A stretch of DNA of 64,000 bases, taken from positions 39,966,665 to 40,030,664 of the forward strand of contig CM050690.1 of the NCBI GenBank assembly GCA_027574665.1, in the 5' to 3' direction. Each line of letters opens with the position of its first letter. Within the stretch, counting starts at the first letter, position 1. The notes under the pieces were generated by a model. That model made no database searches, was not told where the DNA came from, and was given only the letters and a program-made list of their open reading frames with translations. The translations under genes were made by a program, and so were the position numbers. Positions 1 through 13,428 of this stretch are shown here, piece after piece. This DNA comes from Rhynochetos jubatus (taxonomy: Eukaryota > Chordata > Aves > Eurypygiformes > Rhynochetidae).

Positions 1-1446
1 AAATCAATTACCATTAAGGAAACACATTAAGCCTTTCCCCTACAGAATCAAAATTTTGACCAATGCAATTAACTTGTAAACTGCAAAGGCAACAGCAGAT
101 TGTAGTAATCTGTGGTAAAATCCATCAGCACAGATGGATACTCTTTTGATGAAAAGCATCCTGATTGTTGTAGAAAACATACCACAAATTTGTATTTAAG
201 CTTCAGATTCTGTCCCCAGTGAAGAGTCTGGTTGAACACTACACACAGAAACGCAGCATACCAAATCATATAACGTTTTATACCATTATAACTTACTGCT
301 GTAGTAATAGCTCAGGAATCTCCTTTGGTTTATGTCTGCATATGTTTTTTTAAATGTTCAAGTACATGAATATGTCCTCAGACTGCACACATTCACTTCA
401 ACTTTTCCATTAAAAAATTACTTTTCAAGAGATGAAGGATAATGTTTTCACTGTGTGGGTCATTGATAATTGTCACCGATTTCCTGTGCAAAAAACCCCA
501 ACCAAAACTGCCACACCCATGTTAGATTTAAATTAGGATAGCACAGACAGGAAACAGCATTCATCATACAGAGATTTGTACAATTTCTTTAATAACCAAT
601 ACTGCATAGAAATAAGCATAGCTATAGGTTTATTGGAACAACTCAGAAGTAGAAAATGTCTTCATTCACAACGTGTTTCACCTTTTTATTATAACTGCGT
701 AATTTTAGGCTTTATAAAATATTTGTCTCTCAGAAAAGAAATATACTACCAGTATAGAAGTAGAAATGTTTAAAACCACTACACACACCACAAGTTGGTT
801 TCTTTTTTCTGCAAGCATTCTCAATGGCAGCTAAAGAGCAGAGAAGTCCCAGGTATGCTGTCAGCCATATATCCATGCTGACATGGTTTTCTCCCTAGCG
901 TTTGGATTTGAGGGGCATTCTCTGAGGTATCATAACTCAGTCTTATACAAACAATCTTGCTCTCACTTCCCACACAAGCAGCATTGATTACTAGTTTGTT
1001 CAATTTATTATCATGTCAGCCTCGACTGTTTTAGTTTTGTTTAGGAAGATGTCAGATAAGCCACGAGTCACGAGAGACATTATACAATGCCATGAACAGA
1101 AATAACAGGAGGCAAGGAGAAAGAAAGAAAAACAGGCTCAATCTCTGTGGATGACTTTTAAAACATCTTCGAACAGTCCTACCCTGATACAAAATGGATC
1201 TTGACAAGGGTTTTGTGCACAAACTTCCCCCAGATGAAGTAATTGCTGTTGACCTCTTCTTAATCTAAACTAGGAATCACAGGCTATTTTTAAAAGGTGT
1301 CTCTCTGAAAGATACAAGATAGCAGGTACTCTAAGAGTATTTGACCTTCAGCCCTCTTCAAGACTAAAAATTTTCAGCTATAGACAGCTCCCTTATCTGG
1401 GCATAACGTACCACTAGCCTTGCAGTAAAATAATAATCCAAGTTCC

Positions 1447-1467
1447 AATGACAGTTGAACTGTCATT
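1447..1467. repeat. Perfect inverted repeat, 10-bp arms, 1-nt spacer
   Basis: AATGACAGTT at 1447-1456 and AACTGTCATT at 1458-1467 are exact reverse complements separated by one G. This is a 21-bp near-palindrome of the type bound by dimeric factors, but no specific factor is recognised. Confidence 0.8.
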
Positions 1468-2340
1468 CTTCCCCCTGAGTTTCCCCTGCAGCTTTTTTAC
1501 TGCCTGCAGGTTACCCAGGCCGCTCCCAGCCATTACACGTGCTTGCATTTCCCTCCTTCAAATCTCAGCTTCTCTGTATTGCAGACCCTTCTCTCCCACA
1601 CTCTCACAGGTTTCTCTCCCTTAAATATCTGTAAAAAAAAGATGAACTATCTGCCAGTGATCCCAGCTATTGAAATATTTTATTAACTAAACCCCGGATG
1701 AACAATCTGTGTGCTGCAGGAGTGACAGTAAAGAACCAGCTATCACAAACACTGAAGCTCGTGCATAAAAAATATGCAATTCGCTATTCTGATAAGACAA
1801 AAGGAAAGGACTGAAAGCCTCAGATTGTTTGGCTCCACAGTTTGATCATATTTATACCTGATTTGCACCAAATCTAGAGTGGCGAAGACACACAAGAGAA
1901 TGCTTTTTACCACATTAGAACTCATTATAGAGAGAACTTTCACAGAAAAGGAAGAATAAATTAACATGAAAGCATACATTAAATGTTATGCCTGAAACTT
2001 TTACATGTACACAAGGCAAAAAACATACACTGTAACCAGCAACCTTTGTTAACAATATTATGGCACTAGACTTGTTTGCTTTACATATATAACATGCACA
2101 CAGAGCAAATTCAGGAAAGTTACTGTGAAGTGACAGTGAAAAATTTTAGTATCTGTCTCAAGTCTCAGCCAGTCACCAGTGCTGCACTGCTCTAGGCACA
2201 TTATTTCACCTGTTGGCATACTGGTTTCTCAGAGAAAGTAGAATAAACCCACTCTCCCTCCTAAGAAATGTAGGTATTTAGAGTGCATTTCTTCCGTTAT
2301 TCCGGATCCCTATTTACACTTTGATATGAAAAATATATTC

Positions 2341-2363
2341 AATATATATACACAATATATATT
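2341..2363. repeat. AT-only inverted repeat
   Basis: AATATATAT at 2341-2349 and ATATATATT at 2355-2363 are complementary arms around ACACA. They lie in an (AT)-rich stretch, so this may be simple-sequence drift. Confidence 0.7.
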
Positions 2364-5300
2364 CTTAATGATTATAAAAAGAAAAAGGTTTCCAGTAGAA
2401 TGCTTCCTCTTGTTTTTCCACTGGGATTAGGTACTTTCCTCCCTTCCTTACAGGGGCATCATTACTGTGAAGCTGAGCTACAGACAGTTCCTTAAAATAA
2501 CTCCGTGTTGATTAATCTTTAAATCACATAATAAGGGTGTACAGCCTGTAATTGCTGCTTTCGTTTTTGCCAGCTACTATTCTACAACCGGGATATCTCT
2601 TAACTATTCTGTGAATTTCACGATGACGATACAGAAGATTTTATTTTCTTGCAGAACAGCATCATTATGTGAAGCTCTACGCTGAATATTTTAAAGACAG
2701 AACATACTGTGATATTGTCTGCCGCAGCTATTAGAGACACGTTAGAAGTTACTGTGCTTCTCTGAAGACTGTTCAGGAGGGACCATGCTACAGCTTCATT
2801 CTGCGAGGTGCTGTATTGGTACCTGAACTGAACTAATCCTTAATTTAACAAATTGTAAGATGTATCTCTGTACACAGTTTAGCTTCACCTTCATCAACTG
2901 TATGAACTGTGGTAGAGCTACGACTCGGTGAATGCTATCTTTGAGCTGTGTTTTGTAACTAGGACACAGCTCTCTCCTTGTCACAAATAGTGGTTGTTTT
3001 TCTTCTTGGACACAACACTGATGTATAGAAAGTTCATCATGCTGCTAACATCTAACACTACTGAACTGAAAGGATTTTTAGAACTCTGTAAGGGCTATGT
3101 AAAAACTTTCCAGAGAGCAGCTATAAAACAAAAATTAAAAAAAGCAGTAGATGCTTAAATGTCATTCTGTAATAGACAATTAATTAATCTGCAGACTTTG
3201 GGCATGAAAATAATTCTCCCCAGGTTCACCTTTTGCAGAGTTGATGTGTGTACACTACACTTTCACTTCACTACTTAATTTCACATCCTGTTTAACACCA
3301 CAAAGAAAAATGTGTTTGGTTTCAATCTTACTTTTAGACATGACCTGCTCATTTAATGAAATCATCACGCAGGGTCAACAATCTGTGTCTAGGAAAGGTC
3401 CCAGAATGGCTGAAGGGCATTAGCTTAGATGGAGAGACCGCTGTTGGTCATGATCTCGTGCTATCAACCACATGACACTGCAAAGACTTCACATGAGCCG
3501 ATTAATACTCTCAGTGCCTTGACGTAGCAGAGGTGGTCTGATCTGAAAGCCCTAAGGCTTAAATATTTTTCAGGCCACTGTTACTAATAGCTGACCTGCC
3601 AGACATTGATATGCTTGTCCTACATGGAAGCCCTTTAAGAAAAAAAAAGAAAAAATAGTGGGAGAGACAAAAAGAGGAACGAAAAAGCAGAAAGTCATTA
3701 TGAAGGTGCAAGAGGTACAACCCAGCCAGGGAGCTAGAAAGGACCAGGAAATGGGACAGGTCAGACTCTAAGATGCAGCATGAAACAAAGCATGGATTAC
3801 GGATTACTGTGTGTAGGATTTATTACTATTTCCTCCCCTTCTCATTTTTTTTCTCCACTATGAATTATGAGTGCATTTTAGCCCCACTTCTGCAGAAAAC
3901 AAGCAGCTCAAAGAAGTTCAATATAACATCCTCTCTCCAGATGCTAAAAAGCTCAGGTTAAGTATTGCCTTTGTCAGCTCCCTAAGCAACTCTTGAGCTA
4001 GGTGCAAGGACAGTTCTACAATACTTCTCAAACCTATAATGTCATTTTACAAACTTCAAACTGTCAGGTCAGTAAAGTTGCCAACAGTATTGTTTCCAAA
4101 AATATAGGTTAAATTTTTGCTGTTTCTGACCTGTGAAATGAAAGAGGTATCTCCTGAAAAGTACAAGTGAAAACCACACAGAACAGAACTGTAAAGGCAA
4201 TAAAAACAATATTCAAAGCTGCAGAAAAAAAGACTAAGAAAAGCAACTAGCCCCAAACTAATGAATGATTAAACAGTTCAGGAACAGAAAACTGAGGAGA
4301 AATTGCTAGAAGCAAGAATAAAACAACTTACACGGAGCACAAGAAATGCCAATGATTGCAGAGATTTTTCAGCTACACAAATGTAAAATGGAAAAGGATA
4401 CCTGAAACAGCAATATAACCATTGAGCTGTGCAGCTCATATTCACCAGCATAAAAAATACCAGCCCAGGTGGTTTGAACATGGGGGAGGAGGGTCCCAAA
4501 AAGTGTGGGAAATCATAGCCACCAGGTGGTTTTCAGCTATGGAGGCAATACAAGCAAAATTTCTACTAGATAACGAGAATATGCACAATTATCCTTTTCC
4601 TGTGGTCTATTATTTCAGGTAAGCTGGCCAGGAGGAAGATTTTCAAGTACTTCTATTTAAAGAGACCAGACCAATTTCTTCTTGGTGTGAATTTTACCTC
4701 TCTTTATAAACTGAAGATCTATACTCCCACTTACACTTCAATACAGAGCTGAATCCATCTCTGTAACAGGCATCAAATGTCTCAGGTAATCAGAAAGGCT
4801 CGGTTTGAATTTGGCTAGCTGGAAGACAGTGCTGGCTCTAAGCAGGCTGGCCTGAGACTTGCAGCACCAAGGACACAACCCAAAGGAAAGGTGTGTTGCT
4901 TATACTTTAAGGACGATCTTTGTGATTAACAATGCTGACACAGCACTCTCAAAGCTATGGGAGGGTCTTCTGCAGAGCGGAATCCTTCACGCATTCTGCA
5001 CTCCATTTTTCATTTTGGGACTGAGTTAAAGTTTCCAGATAGACATCAACTGGATTAAAATAATTCTATTAAGTAGAAACTAAGTAAGAATGGGATGTGT
5101 TGGCAAAGACCCAGGAAAAATTATTTTTATTACAAAAAATCCCTAGGGCTCTATACAGGGATCAGCATCTTTTTATGCTGTTACAGTTGTCACATACAAC
5201 AGAGTATTCATTGAAGAAGCAGCAATCATTTATTTTTTAACTTGGATCTAAAAGGAGTAAATACTGTGTTAAAATGCTTCATCATACCCTTAACGGAACT

Positions 5301-5988
5301 ATTTCCCCTCTTTTTAATAAACACCTAAACCAAGTTTCCAGTTATTTTTCCTCAGTCTCAGACCCAAACCACTTCTTTTATCCAAGCAGTATCTAAAGCT
5401 ACTGGACAAGGTTTACATCCTGAGCAAATATTCAATATCCTGAATGAATTAAACAATTATTTCTGTTTGAAATTAATCCCTCTGTGCACCGGCTGACTGT
5501 GTAATAGCAAGAAAAGATGTGCATGATTCTAACACTGTTTTCCTGTAATACTAATGCTGGGATTTTTGTGTTGACAAATTACCCAAGTATTTCCTGTAGT
5601 TGCACAGGAAGTAAATTCAAATAAACAGTTAGATAGGACATTTTACCTTTGAGTATGAAATTAAATTTACAGCAGGACTTGGAATCTGAAATGGTACAAA
5701 CTGGGTTTTTGTACCCTACATTCAGGTCTTCTCCACTATTTAAAATGCTTGTTCTGTTTCTTTTTATAGTGGAAAGGATTTTCCTGGCAACAAAAGGAAA
5801 GCTGAATTTTTGCAAGACCTTGAACTGGAAGAGCATCTCAGCACCTGCAGTCTCACCTTTGCCTAAGTACTGGGCAACGTTGTAATTGATTGGGTTTCAC
5901 GAACTTCTTGCAAGAGGAGAGGGCTAATTTTGCTCATACTTGTTATCCTTGCATTCAGTGGACAGGGAGCCTCTTGGTCAGAGAAACA

Positions 5989-6017
5989 TGTCCCTTCAAA
6001 TGTCTTTTGAAGGGACA
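5989..6017. repeat. Perfect 12-bp hairpin with 5-nt loop
   Basis: TGTCCCTTCAAA at 5989-6000 and TTTGAAGGGACA at 6006-6017 are exact reverse complements with loop TGTCT. The mixed base composition makes a chance origin less likely than for AT-only palindromes. The stem is too short for a miRNA precursor on its own. Confidence 0.85.
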
Positions 6018-9000
6018 CAGACTGACAACAGACTACGCAGTGCAAGAGTTTCCCCCCAAAAGTACAGGATTTCTCAGCTGTCAGTTCAAACCATAAGGAG
6101 GATCTCCCTCAATTACTTAGTGGAGTGAGAGTTTTTTCCTTAAATCACTTTAGGTTTTGCACAAAGTAGAATGGTCCAACCATTCACCTCTGACAGTCTT
6201 CGATTTTATTTGGCGGGTTTTGGTGCCAAGTGCCTGACTCGGTGTACATCACACTTGGTTAGAGGGGTTCCTCTGCCCCTCATCATTCCTCTGATCTTTC
6301 CCTGACCCCTGGTGGGCTTTTGTGTTTATTGTGATCAGCAGTTAATCAGATAGCCTAACATATACCAGTTCAATAGCTCATCAGAATATACACACTTCCC
6401 CCCAAATGAAGACAGCAGCACAGAGCTTGCAAGGAAAACTGAAAAAATGCCAACCCAAAGTTACTAGTAAAAAAAAACTTCCCCACATTTTTCTCCATGC
6501 CATACTTGAAATCTCACAACTCCATTATTGTTTTCGGAGTATTTTCAATCCAAGAGTACCTCAGAAAGAACCTCTGGATAATTTCCCACAACAGCTGACT
6601 GTCAATCCACTAAGTAGCTCCCGAAGCATCACTTACACAATGGGCCTTACCATGCTTCACATTCCATGTGCAAGACACTTTGTACAACATGGCCTGCAGA
6701 AAAAACCTGGAAAATCTGGGCCAGTTTGTAAATCCATAGGGTTCCAGTTCTGAAAGTAAACACTATGGTCCTACTTTGCTACACAAATGCAAAAGATTTA
6801 TGGGAAAGTGAGGGTCACAATAAACACTCCTTTTACCTCCTGACAGGTAAAAAGATGCCTTTGTAAAAAAATGATGCAGTGCCTCCATCCACCAACACCA
6901 CCAGAAGGTCAAAACTCCCAGTTTTCTCATGTTACCATTCTGTACCAATTCCTTACTACTTAGCAAGTCTCTAATGGCATATCATTACTCAAAGATTAAT
7001 AGCTTCAGTTTCATGGGTCTTGTACTCCATAAATTTTTACAGATATTAAGGTTAAAACTTGTTTGGATATTTAGCTAACTAAATACACAGGTTGGATTAA
7101 TTTTCCTAAATTGCATTAGCTTTAATCCCCAAATCTGCTATTCCCATGAACAAGATCCTAAAAACCTTTACAGATGAATGAACAGTACAGGTTTCTACCC
7201 CACAAGTTAAAATAATATATCTTAAAAGAATAAAGGGAATGTGAAACTAATTGTCACGTGTAATCAGACTGCTGAAACAAAAATAATTACTACAGCTCTT
7301 TAGACTTTCCTTAGAATGTCTAGCAAATGCTGGCTCACATACCAATTAATTCAGCCAGGGTCGATTCTATCAACAGGTAAAAACACCAGAAGGTCTATGT
7401 GGAAAATGCAATACAGAACAATGTATTCTGAATGCTGCAGTGTAAACAAACCATTAGAATATGCTTTCTGCCAATACCAATCCATTTGGAAATCAAAGAA
7501 ACCTTGACTGTATAAACAGTATGCTAAAAAACAAACACAAAAAGCCAAGTTCATAAGCAAGCAATTTCAATTTATGAAACTGGTCCACAGGGAACATAAC
7601 TTGAAAAACAGTGTTCTCGTTCTGTAGGTGTTGAATCTGGTATTGATATAATTGTACACTAATATATCACACAAACAAATCCATGTCACAAATGGCAAAT
7701 GGACCAGGAAATTATACTACATTACCAGATTCAGTTTCTGACACAGCACAGGCAAAACCGTGCACTGACTTCTAACATTTTTGACACACCAGAACACACA
7801 ATCTCAAGAATGCTATCAAACAGGCCCATTAGAAATAACAATTTGTTATTTTTTAATTGAAGACTCACATGAACTGTCACAGAGACTGCTTTTGCTGGGG
7901 GGCAGATGCCTAGAATAGCCTAGATAGATCCAGACTGGCAACAGCAGAAGTTTGTTTATAAGCTGCTCACCCTCTGTTCACTGCAACACCTCTGGAAGCT
8001 AAAAGACTATTTAATTCCCTATATGTGGTTGGTTTTGTTTTATCTTTTCTCTGAGTAAGGATAAGCAGGATACAAAAACGCTTTGCAGCAGTCCAAGAGC
8101 ACCATTACTTTTAGCCCCACCTACACAATTCATCTTGATACGAGCTGGTGAATTAAAGACGAAACTCTGTTAATCTCATTACCAGTGCTGCTATTTAACC
8201 ACCTTCAGACAGGTCACTTAACGACCTTAATAGATCATGTAAAAACATATTCACAGATCTCATGTTATCCTAGGTTACACTGATTGGTTTGTTATATGTT
8301 GTATATATTGCTACACAGGATCCAAAATCACCCTTTTAACACAACTTCCTTGAGGCAATTTCTTCAAACATGTGAGGATCAGTTCAACTTACAGGACCAA
8401 TTTTCCAAATTTTTCCTGTACATTGTTTATATTATTTCACATTGCTTTTGCAGTGGTGTAAGAATTAGAACCATTGTGCTTTCTTGAAGCAGGACATAAA
8501 ACACACAACACAAATTTGTTCTAGCACTATCTGCAAAAGACAAATAACTTCATTAATCACATCCTACCCAAAAAGCCCACTTCCTACAGAGACCCACTGT
8601 GACAGCTGATGACACAAAGGCAAGACAGACAAGTCTTCTTTTGTTTCTTTATAGTGTAGCCTTTTAGTCTTAAGCCCTCTTTTCTTTATACCAAACAGAA
8701 CTTTGTTTCAGGAAACTATCACTCCTTGTTCTCACCTTACAAAACTTTCTGACTTAGATAATTGTGACATTGGGTTCTCAGCTCTGAACAGGCTTTAAAT
8801 TCTCCTTTGTTTTCTGGAAGAAGTATCTGCTTTTTCAGAGCATCTCTAACACAGCACTGAGCAAAACACTTGAATCAATTGTGGAGTGCTTTCAAGCTGA
8901 GGTGCCTATCTGGCAGGAAAGTCCTGAGACAGTGATATAACAGCCTGCAACTTCTCCGCTTCTCTATCGTAATTCATTATTTGCAAGGCTCAGAGTGACT

Positions 9001-9710
9001 TCCATAAGCTTCAGTTATGTAGAATACAACTCATCAGCTTCTTACCAGGAGCAGCAGGTCAGCTCTTTTCTCTCTCTTCGGCTGAGGTTTTGAATTAGCT
9101 TTAAGACAAAAATGTTGTTTTGTGAAATTAGCAGTGATGTAGGTCCCAGATCTCCCTCACAACTTGCCATGGTTCGTGGAAGTCATACATGTCACCAAGA
9201 AGGTATTTTATCTCAAGAAATGTATAGAATCCAGTAAGCTATAACAGCTCTTGTTACAGAGCTCTGTATGCACATTGTAAAAACAGAACCAGGCCCACCA
9301 AGCTTGAAAATGAATATCCGAGGCCTGAGTCTATGACACATGACATGTTAGAATCATTAGCAGACAAATATACTCATTTCCCATCAGTAAATATAACTTA
9401 AATATGAACATGATTTTTTTCCACTGTTGTACCCCAGCATTGGTTATAGACTGTTTCAGGAGATTCCTGAACTATTCTGAAATACTTACAAAAATGTCAG
9501 TGCATTTTATTTCAATAACTTAGCTGAAAACAATATTTCCTAAAATATGATGCCATTCCTTCCATAGAATAATGAAACCTTTAGCACCACAAACATAGGA
9601 ACTCAGTATATCCCTGTACTTATTGTTTTCCCATTTTTGCCCTCCAGATCCATGTTTTTTTCCTACATGAGACAGGTTTCTTTTATGCTGGTACAGCTGG
9701 GTTTATAGTT

Positions 9711-9728
9711 AAAAAAAAAAAAAAAAAA
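9711..9728. repeat. Poly(A) run, 18 nt
   Basis: Eighteen consecutive A follow GTTTATAGTT. No clear polyadenylation signal, retroposed gene body or target duplication was recognised beside it, so it is listed as a homopolymer only. Confidence 0.9.
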
Positions 9729-11329
9729 GAAGACTTTGAAGTCCAAGGGAGAGCCTTGGAAATGAAAAAAATTAAATACTAGCATTTTGCCAGAAGTGTT
9801 TCAGAAAAGCCACACCAAAAGCTGTTTGTCCCGAGAAAACACAGTATTGGAAGCGGTAGCTCTATCATGGATCGATTTAGACCAACAGTACAAAGAAAGA
9901 AATAGAGTAGTTACATCTGTCACCGTTCGAAAGCAAAATCTGAGACACGCATCACCCTTTCAGGTAAACATAATGAAGTCCATGCTGACCTTTCACATGC
10001 TCACATACTGTATGCTAGAACACCTTACTGAAGGTTCTTTTCAAATACAGAAGGTACTGATCTGTCATGCAGGTGTGAAGTCAAACATACAGAAAAGCAT
10101 GATTATGTCCAAGTTCAGTAAACAAATAAAGGTTATCACATAATTAATATATGAACTGTACCACTATAGTCATATTCATTGGCTCGCTCACACCATTTTA
10201 TGAGATACAAACATGCAGCATGTAACTGGTCTGTGCATCACATCAGGATGTTCTGTGCTGATCACAAGGAGCTCTCCTGGGGCCACATTTCTCTCTTCTT
10301 TTGTACAAATGAACAAAAAAAGGAAAAGCAAACTCTAACTGGAGATGCGGGATCACAAGCAGGATTGTTACCTCTGTGAGTCTTTCCAATAGAGACCAGT
10401 TTGACCTGGCTGACAGAGAAGCTAGTGCTGACAGGTCTTGGGCAGCACCACCGTAAGTGCCAGGCTGTCCCGTACTTCCCTGGGCGAAGGGCTGCCATGT
10501 CCAGTCTGTCCTCACACCCGATAATCTGTAATGTCCCAGTGAACTAAAACCCTTCCGCAGATTCCACCCTGCCCCCCGCCCCACCCCTGCCCCGAAATTT
10601 CCTAAGAGTTTCGCTCAGCACACACAACTTCATTAATTATCATGGTACACGGTGCATTGACACCCTGACCAGTGCCCTCCCAGACGCTTTCTGGGAGCGA
10701 GAGCAAACACCACAACGTCCTCTCTCCCAGCAGAGAGGGTCACCACGTGTAGGCCCAGGGAAGGGAGACCCCAGGTCTCTCCGACCCCAACAAAGCCAGA
10801 ACAGCAAGTTCTCCCACTGGTTTCCTCACGAGAAGCAGATGTCACCAGATCTTTAGGAAAGGACAGACGGATTCTACATTAATCTCCTCCCACCATTTGA
10901 AAGCCAGTGCTCGTATCTGCATTCAAGTAGGGACCACTGCCTGTCAGTCCATCACATTTTACACTGCTGTCAGCGCAGCTGGATGCGTATGCCTCTAAGG
11001 ACACAAGCACAAGGTAACTGTTAACCTGTTAGCTGTGTATTAACGAGGAGAAACATTCCCATCTACCAGAAACGCAGACACATGAAGAGATTACAAAAGT
11101 GGCTTATATAAGATCTTCTTTTTTGCTCGGAAAATGGTTTCGCTTTGAGCAAGTGGACCTAAGAAGTTATACAATTATTAAAGTGCTGTTGCTTGGATAC
11201 AATTTTTTCTTATTTCAGTCCCAAATGACTCCATGAAAAAAATCCAAGTTAGCTTTGTTCTCATTGTTCAACTGAAAACTAAAAATTCCTTAACCTTCAG
11301 AGAAGTAATCAAGCAATTGTCTTAAATGG

Positions 11330-11690
11330 AAGATATTTATCTTTGATTAGATGAGTTTAAAATTTTAAATTGAATTTATATATATTTATAAATCGATTCT
11401 AATCATAGCTATAATAAATTTTATTTCTAACCAGTTATTTACAATATATGTTTATTTCTAAAATATTGTCTGTGTATTTATTGCTAAAAAAATGTCTACA
11501 TAGCTTGGTATTTTACAGATATAAAAAGAGAAACTAAACTGCATGCATAAAATTATTTTAAAGATAATGAAGGATTTACAGAGACATATTCAAAAATACG
11601 AGAAATTATACAATTAAAATTACTACATAACTTTAATTTGGCTCTTGTAATATGCATTACGATATATAAATTTTCAGTATTTTTGTGCTA
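11330..11690. other. Strongly AT-rich block (possible matrix attachment region)
   Basis: About 360 bp is very AT-rich, with repeated ATATAT, TTTATA and AATAAATT motifs. It directly precedes a CR1 insertion by about 230 bp. A matrix-attachment role is only a compositional guess. Confidence 0.4.
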
Positions 11691-11924
11691 GTTGCAGCTT
11701 CATTATAATTTTCTCATTCGTTGTACAGAACGGGCAGTATTCATCTAACAAAAAAAAACTGGTTTTAACTTTGTTTCAGCTCTACTATGAAATCTGTGGA
11801 CAATTCTTTTACCAGAAAAGAATTTATCCTGCATAAAGATTAAATTCTTCATGTTTCCCAACCATATTCATTGACCTGAGTTCTGCAAAGACATGGTTTA
11901 ATTCATTTTAGAACCAACTCTCTA

Positions 11925-12855
11925 CGAGTGACATGGATGATGGGATCAAGTGCACCCTCAGCAAGTTTGCTGAAAACAGCAAGCTGTGTGGTGCGGTTGA
12001 CACAGTGGAGGGCAGGGATGCCATCCAGAGGGACCTGGACAGGCTGGAGAGGTGGGACCATGCCAACCTCATGGAGTTCAACCAGGCCAAGTGCAAGGTC
12101 CTGCACCTGGGTCGGGGCAACCACAAGCACAAGTTCAGGCTGGGTGGAGAATGGATGGAGAGCAGCCCTGAGGAGAAGGACTTGGGGGTACTGGGGCATG
12201 AAAAGCTGGACATGAGCCGGCAGTGTGCGCTGGCAGCCCAGAAAGCCAACCGTATCCTGGGCTGTATCCAGAGAAGTGTGGCCAGCAGGCCAAAGGAGGG
12301 GATTCTCCCCCTCTGCTCTGCTCCTGTGAGACCCCACCTGGAGTGCTGCGTCCAGCTCTGGAGCCCTCAACATCAGAAGGATATTGACCGGATGAAACGA
12401 GTCAGAAGAGGCCACGAAGATGCTGAGAGGGCTGGAGCACCTCTGCTATGGGGACAGGTGGAGAGAACTGGGCTTGTTCAGCCTGGAGAAGAGAAGGCTT
12501 CGGGGAGACCTTATAGCATCTTCCAGTACCTGAAGGGACCTACAAGGAAGCTGGTGGGGGACTTTTTACAAGGGCCTGTAGTGACAGGACAAGGGGTAAT
12601 GGGTTTAAACTGAAAGCGGGGAGATTTAGATTGGATATCAGGAAGAAATTCTTCATGGAGAGGGTGGTGAGGCACTGGCACAGGTTGCCCAGAGAAGCTG
12701 TGGATGCCCCATCCCTGGAAGTGTTCAAGGCCAGGCTGGATGAGGCTTGGAGGAACCTGGTCTAGTGGAGGGTGTCCCTGCCCATGGCAGGGGTGTTGCA
12801 ACTGGATGATCTTTAAGGTCCCTTCCAACCCAAACCATTCTGTGATACTATGATT
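11925..12855 (+). mobile_element. CR1 LINE, 5'-truncated, with ORF2 3' part and intact 3' end
   Basis: The plus strand carries the C-terminal part of a CR1 ORF2 reverse transcriptase. An open frame of 226 codons (11933-12613) runs from [14 protein letters not shown] through the conserved [10 protein letters not shown] and [13 protein letters not shown] blocks. The element continues through the conserved non-coding tail with a CCATGGCAGGGGTG variant and ends in the typical TTCTGTGATACTATGATT terminus. Where other copies in the window read FADD, this one reads FAEN, so the catalytic aspartate pair of the RT palm is gone. With the 5' truncation and the missing upstream RT domain, this is a dead copy. 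Orientation is antisense to SH3GL2. Confidence 0.93.
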
Positions 12856-12904
12856 GTGGAAACCCTAAATTTTTTATGTTTCTTAATTACAGTTCCTGAT
12901 ACAA

Positions 12905-13088
12905 TACGAGGTGATTGGTGACAGCCAATGTGGCTTCCTAAAGGGCAAATCGTGCCTTACATATTTGGTGGTCTTCTATGACAGGGTTACAGCACTGTTG
13001 GATAGGGGAAGAGCAACTAACATCATCTGCTTGGACTTGTGCAAAGCATGTGACACTGTCCCACACAACTCTGACTCCCAGATATGAT
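12905..13088 (+). mobile_element. CR1 LINE fragment, upstream RT segment
   Basis: Translation gives CGFLKGKSCLTYLVVFYD, then a stretch ending in CLDLCKACDTVPHN, matching the CR1 RT block that normally sits upstream of the FADD motif. It lies immediately downstream of the CR1 3' end at 12855, so the order is inverted relative to an intact element. The two pieces are therefore separate insertions or a rearrangement. No 3' tail is present. Confidence 0.85.
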
Positions 13089-13428
13089 TAACACTTTAGA
13101 AACTACTGTATGGTTTTAACAACAAGACCTAGATTACAGGCATTCACCTTAAAAACTCATATTTTTAATATTAACGTTATGCAGCACTATGCATACAAAA
13201 GCAGTACTAATTACATTTTCAACTGCAGCAATTTTTTTTGTTTCTGAGTTCATGTTATTCTCAATTATTATGTTATTCTCAGCTTCAAGAAGGCAGCAAC
13301 AGAAATGCCACCTCAGGTGATTCATATATTCTTTCTCCAAGACCTACGTCAGTATGAACGAAATTGCCTACTTGATTTCAGCCATGAAGTGTGTGCTAAG
13401 TACAGAGGATGATCAGGAGCAGAACACT

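Larger units (their letters stand above)
1..11924. other. Intronic sequence without recognisable genes
   Basis: AT-rich unique sequence. Open frames here are at most about 118 codons and match no family I recognise. Features seen are short inverted repeats at 1447-1467, 2341-2363 and 5989-6017, an A18 run at 9711-9728, a GC-richer patch around 10,400-10,850, and a strongly AT-rich block at about 11,330-11,690 just before a CR1 insertion. Confidence 0.7.

Noticed and set aside
5989..6017. miRNA precursor at the 12-bp hairpin
   Set aside because: The stem is far shorter than a miRNA hairpin and the flanks do not extend the pairing.
9661..9728. Retroposed transcript ending in A18 at 9711-9728
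   Set aside because: No polyadenylation signal at the right distance, no recognisable gene body and no target duplication.
11933..12613. 226-codon frame as a host gene
   Set aside because: It is CR1 ORF2 sequence, continuous with a CR1 3' tail and terminus, and it lacks the catalytic aspartates.
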